From NCBI GenBank assembly GCA_017553505.1, contig JAFZLD010000022.1, positions 62,001 through 126,000 of the forward strand: 64,000 nt of DNA, given 5' to 3'. Below the pieces are notes generated by a model. The model worked only from the letters and a program-made list of their open reading frames with translations, had not been told where the DNA came from and did no database searches. Shown one piece after another: positions 61,203 to 64,000 of this stretch. The stretch comes from Lachnospiraceae bacterium (GTDB lineage: Bacteria; Bacillota; Clostridia; Lachnospirales; Lachnospiraceae). The stretch's first letter is position 1, and each line of letters begins with the position of its first letter. Position numbers and translations under genes: made by a program.

Positions 61203-61361
61203 ATAGTGGGTTATATAATCTGATTCTTAAATGCCGTTATTTTTTAGTAATAACAGGGTTAAATTGCTATACATTTGAAGAGACTTCATAAAGCATAGTT
61301 ACGAAACATACACGTATAAAAGAAAGATCGAGAATGGTTTGAGTGATAGGAGTAATTTGAG

Positions 61362-62345
61362 ATGGATGTTTGTTCTAAAGATGTTGTTGTATTGTTGACA
61401 GTATATAACAGACCATCTGTTAAGAGTACGATAGAAAGTGTCCTCAATCAAACATTTAAAGATTATCAATTATTAATCATTGATAATGCTTCTGATGACG
61501 GCACTTATGAAATAATGCAGGAATATGCAGCTAAAGATGAAAGAATTGTCCTTATTAGAAATGAGAGAAATATGGGGCAGACCTATTCTTTACATCGTGG
61601 GATGTCGCTTATTAAAGGAAAGTATATCGCGCGTATTGACGCGGATGATTTAATGCTTCCTACAAGGCTAGAAAAACAGTATAATTTTTTGGAACAAAAT
61701 CCCGAATATGCGGTTTGCGGCTCTTGGGTACAGTTTATAACTGATGATGACAGATTGGGACCGGTGATTAGAAATTGTACTACCAATGAAGGTGTGAATG
61801 TTATTCAACATATTAAGTGTGGATTTGCTCATCCGGCAATTATGATGAGAAAGGAAACGTTGGATAAGTATGGATTGGGCTATGATAAAATGTACAAAAT
61901 GGCCGAAGATTATGATTTGTGGCGACAAATTCTATTACACGCTAAGGGGACAAACCTTGGAGAGGTTTTAACATTATATCGCAGAGGTGATAATAATGAC
62001 AGCGAGAAAAATAGGAGTATTACGGATGATGAAGCATATGCTGTTAGAAAACAAATTATAGAGAATGATTTGGATGGTAAAAGCAAAAGAAGAATGATTC
62101 ATTTGCTGAAGATAGAAGAAAAGGAACGAAAAAGTTTGGTTACTGCTATCTATGCCTACGTGTTATACAAAAAATATGTAAGGGACTCTCTGGATAAAAA
62201 TAATCCGGACTATTCATTCATATGTAAAGGGATACCATTTACAATACTTGGGGCATATGTTCAACAGAATTCTGCATTATGGGCCAAATTGGTTGGTAGT
62301 GCATATAGAAGGTTAAGGAAAAGGATATACAAGAGGTATAGATAA
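61362..62345 (+). CDS. Family 2 glycosyltransferase
   Basis: 327 residues. V-L-L-T-V-Y-N-R-P-S opens the GT-A domain; I-D-N-A-S-D-D-G-T, N-M-G-Q-T-Y-S-L-H-R-G and DXD in R-I-D-A-D-D-L-M follow, with M-A-E-D-Y-D-L-W holding the ED base. The C-terminal 90 residues are strongly basic (Lys/Arg-rich), probably binding the membrane. TAGGAG lies 8 bases before the ATG. The 160-base gap upstream (61203-61361) is AT-rich and contains a small GTTATT/AATAAC stem-loop near 61234-61253, but no confident promoter. Confidence 0.92.
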   Translation: MDVCSKDVVVLLTVYNRPSVKSTIESVLNQTFKDYQLLIIDNASDDGTYEIMQEYAAKDERIVLIRNERNMGQTYSLHRGMSLIKGKYIARIDADDLMLPTRLEKQYNFLEQNPEYAVCGSWVQFITDDDRLGPVIRNCTTNEGVNVIQHIKCGFAHPAIMMRKETLDKYGLGYDKMYKMAEDYDLWRQILLHAKGTNLGEVLTLYRRGDNNDSEKNRSITDDEAYAVRKQIIENDLDGKSKRRMIHLLKIEEKERKSLVTAIYAYVLYKKYVRDSLDKNNPDYSFICKGIPFTILGAYVQQNSALWAKLVGSAYRRLRKRIYKRYR

Positions 62346-62378
62346 AAATACCATAGGAACATCCAGATGGAGGTTAAA

Positions 62379-63158
62379 GTGAAAGTAGTAATTCTCGCAG
62401 GTGGATTTGGCACTAGGATTTCAGAAGAATCAGATTTAAGACCGAAGCCTATGATTGAGATAGGAGGAATGCCTATCTTATGGCATATTATGAAAGTTTA
62501 CTCTGCGTACGGATTCCACGACTTTATTATTTGTGCCGGTTATAAGCAACACATTATAAAGGAATGGTTTGCAGACTATTTTTTGCATACATCAGATATA
62601 ACATTTGATTATACAAGCGGAGAAAGGAAAGTTATCATTCATAATAAGCATACGGAGCCATGGAGGGTTACGGTAGTTGATACCGGATTGGAGACCGAAA
62701 CGGGTGGGCGCATCAAGAAGGTTAAGGACTACATCGGAGAAGAGGAATTCATGGTGACCTATGGTGATGCTGTCGGAAACATCGATATCAATCGACTTAT
62801 AGAGTTCCATAAATCGCATGGAAAAATTGGAACTATGTCGATGTTTAACTTTGGGCAGAATAAGGGTGTAGTTGAGGTGGGCGAAAACGGAATGATTAAA
62901 GCTTTTCGTGAGAAATCGAATACGGATGGGAACCTCATAAACATCGGTTTCATGGTATTTAAACCGGAAATCTTTAACTATATTGACAATGATGACACTT
63001 CTCTTGAGAAGGAACCAATGGAGAGGTTGGTGGAAGAGCAGCAGCTAATAGGATATGTCCATGATGGGTACTGGCAATGCATGGATACACTACGTGAAAA
63101 GAGGCAGATAGAGGCTTTGTGGAATCAGGGAAATGCTCCTTGGAAGGTGTGGGAATAA
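62379..63158 (+). CDS. rfbF: Glucose-1-phosphate cytidylyltransferase
   Basis: 259 residues from the GTG at 62379, chosen because GGAGG lies 5 bases upstream and the product then begins M-K-V-V-I-L-A-G-G-F-G-T-R-I-S, the standard RfbF start. An ATG at 62367 would place the ribosome binding site inside the gene. Other marks: R-P-K-P-M-I-E-I-G-G, C-A-G-Y-K, T-Y-G-D-A-V-G and G-Y-W-Q-C-M-D-T. It makes CDP-glucose from CTP and glucose-1-phosphate, the entry to CDP-3,6-dideoxyhexoses. Its TAA shares its last A with the ATG of rfbG (TAATG). Confidence 0.95.
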   Translation: MKVVILAGGFGTRISEESDLRPKPMIEIGGMPILWHIMKVYSAYGFHDFIICAGYKQHIIKEWFADYFLHTSDITFDYTSGERKVIIHNKHTEPWRVTVVDTGLETETGGRIKKVKDYIGEEEFMVTYGDAVGNIDINRLIEFHKSHGKIGTMSMFNFGQNKGVVEVGENGMIKAFREKSNTDGNLINIGFMVFKPEIFNYIDNDDTSLEKEPMERLVEEQQLIGYVHDGYWQCMDTLREKRQIEALWNQGNAPWKVWE

Positions 63159-64000
63159 TGTTTGATTTGAGTTTCTATAAAGGTAAAAAAGTTCTTATAA
63201 CAGGACATTCGGGATTTAAGGGAGTTTGGCTTACTGAAATGCTGCTTAAAGCCGGCGCGGAAGTTGTTGGATATTCTTTATGCAAAGAAAATGAGAAACT
63301 CTTTGAAATGACCCAAATAAAAAAGAATATTGAACATATACAAGGCGACATACGTGATTTAGCAAGATTATCAGATGCGTTTAAAAGTACAAAACCGGAG
63401 ATAGTCTTTCATTTGGCGGCACAGCCTATAGTAAAAGAAAGTTATAAGAATCCTGTAGAGACGTATTCTACAAATGTTATGGGCACAGTCAATGTTCTGG
63501 AGGCTGTGCGATTTTGCGATTCTGTTAAATCCGTATTAAATGTTACGACAGACAAAGTCTATGAAAATAAGGAGTGGGATTGGGGATATAGAGAATACGA
63601 GCCATTAAATGGTTTTGACCCATATTCCAATTCGAAGTCTTGTTCGGAACTGGTTACCAGTAGCTATATTAATAGTTTTCTTTCGGAACAGGGCGTGGCT
63701 GTGTCGACTGCCAGAGCCGGAAATGTGATTGGCGGCGGAGATTTTGCCAAAGACAGGATAATTCCGGATTGTGTACAAGCAGCAATTAATCATGAGAAGA
63801 TTTTTGTGCGAAATCCTCACTCCATTCGCCCTTATCAGCATGTGTTAGAACCTGTATATGCATATCTAATGATTGCCGGTATGCAATATCAGGATAGCCG
63901 ATATGCTTCAAATTATAATGTAGGACCAAATGAGAATGATTGTGTCGAAACCTGCGATTTGGTAGATTTGTTTGTAAAGGCATGGGGCGATGACGCTAAA
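63158..64000 (+). CDS. rfbG: CDP-glucose 4,6-dehydratase (truncated by the window edge)
   Basis: The first 281 codons are present and the frame is still open at 64000; the family is about 355-360 residues long. Rossmann motif T-G-H-S-G-F-K-G-V-W-L (15-25, the K-G/W variant typical of RfbG), H-L-A-A-Q-P-I-V, N-V-T-T-D-K-V-Y and the catalytic Y in D-P-Y-S-N-S-K-S-C. Then R-A-G-N-V-I-G-G-G-D and R-P-Y-Q-H-V-L-E-P. It removes water from CDP-glucose to give CDP-4-keto-6-deoxyglucose. rfbH-type dehydrase or other finishing genes are expected just outside the window. Confidence 0.95.
   Translation, partial: MFDLSFYKGKKVLITGHSGFKGVWLTEMLLKAGAEVVGYSLCKENEKLFEMTQIKKNIEHIQGDIRDLARLSDAFKSTKPEIVFHLAAQPIVKESYKNPVETYSTNVMGTVNVLEAVRFCDSVKSVLNVTTDKVYENKEWDWGYREYEPLNGFDPYSNSKSCSELVTSSYINSFLSEQGVAVSTARAGNVIGGGDFAKDRIIPDCVQAAINHEKIFVRNPHSIRPYQHVLEPVYAYLMIAGMQYQDSRYASNYNVGPNENDCVETCDLVDLFVKAWGDDAK

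Overview
The window looks like a chromosomal segment of a motile, anaerobic, low-to-mid GC Firmicute of the Clostridia, most likely a Lachnospiraceae relative of Butyrivibrio, Pseudobutyrivibrio or Roseburia. That placement is inference. It rests on the Bacillus/Clostridia gene orders (mbl-flhO-flhP, comFC-yvyF, cdaA-cdaR-glmM), an HPr with both His15 and Ser46, an aldo/keto reductase carrying ferredoxin-type Fe-S clusters, a cytoplasmic GH43 plus esterase pair, and strong GGAGG ribosome binding sites. No tRNA, rRNA, CRISPR array or insertion sequence was recognised.

Left part (1-13.3 kb). The end of an asparagine synthase gene is followed by an EctB-like aminotransferase and a divergent MurE-like ligase, a small amino-acid/amide-ligase cluster of unknown product. 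Two related secreted repeat proteins, a membrane protein with a degenerate phospholipase-D-like domain and a GNAT lie on the minus strand. A plus-strand unit then runs GH43 - SGNH esterase - uvrB - uvrA and ends in a long hairpin. A near-consensus sigma-28 (SigD/FliA) promoter sits in the loop of that hairpin and points into the flagellar genes.

Middle part (13.4-33 kb). mbl, two flagellar rod genes, a FlgJ-like gene, recD2, comFC and yvyF come first. Two membrane proteins and the c-di-AMP/peptidoglycan module cdaA-cdaR-glmM follow. Next are a GNAT, a phosphoesterase lipoprotein, manC (GDP-mannose), an acyltransferase, a GT2 and an Fe-S aldo/keto reductase in tightly overlapping order. HPr and a long-form leuA follow, each with its own terminator.

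Bacteriocin island (33.2-36.7 kb). A visibly AT-richer four-gene locus resembles lactococcin 972 systems: a consensus promoter, a small secreted bacteriocin-like peptide, a read-through hairpin, a small membrane-anchored protein, a large immunity/permease-like membrane protein and a dedicated ABC ATPase.

Surface polysaccharide region (36.9-64 kb, continuing past the edge). The first block (36.9-50.4 kb) resembles the rest of the chromosome in composition: gmd and fcl (GDP-L-fucose, fed by manC), a long-form priming phosphoglycosyltransferase, glycosyltransferases, an EpsC/WbpM-like 4,6-dehydratase and an anchored SGNH protein. The second block (50.4-64 kb) is more AT-rich and looks acquired. 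It has its own short priming transferase, a Gfo/Idh oxidoreductase, an HpcH/HpaI aldolase plus fold-III PLP decarboxylase pair with a class IV aminotransferase, a PIG-L deacetylase next to an LpxD-like N-acyltransferase, WbpA- and WbpD-like enzymes, and the start of a CDP-glucose pathway (rfbF, rfbG). Together these suggest a capsule or exopolysaccharide with fucose, an acidic amino sugar, a CDP-derived deoxysugar and an unusual acyl, amine or amino-acid substituent. No flippase, polymerase or chain-length regulator was recognised inside the window.
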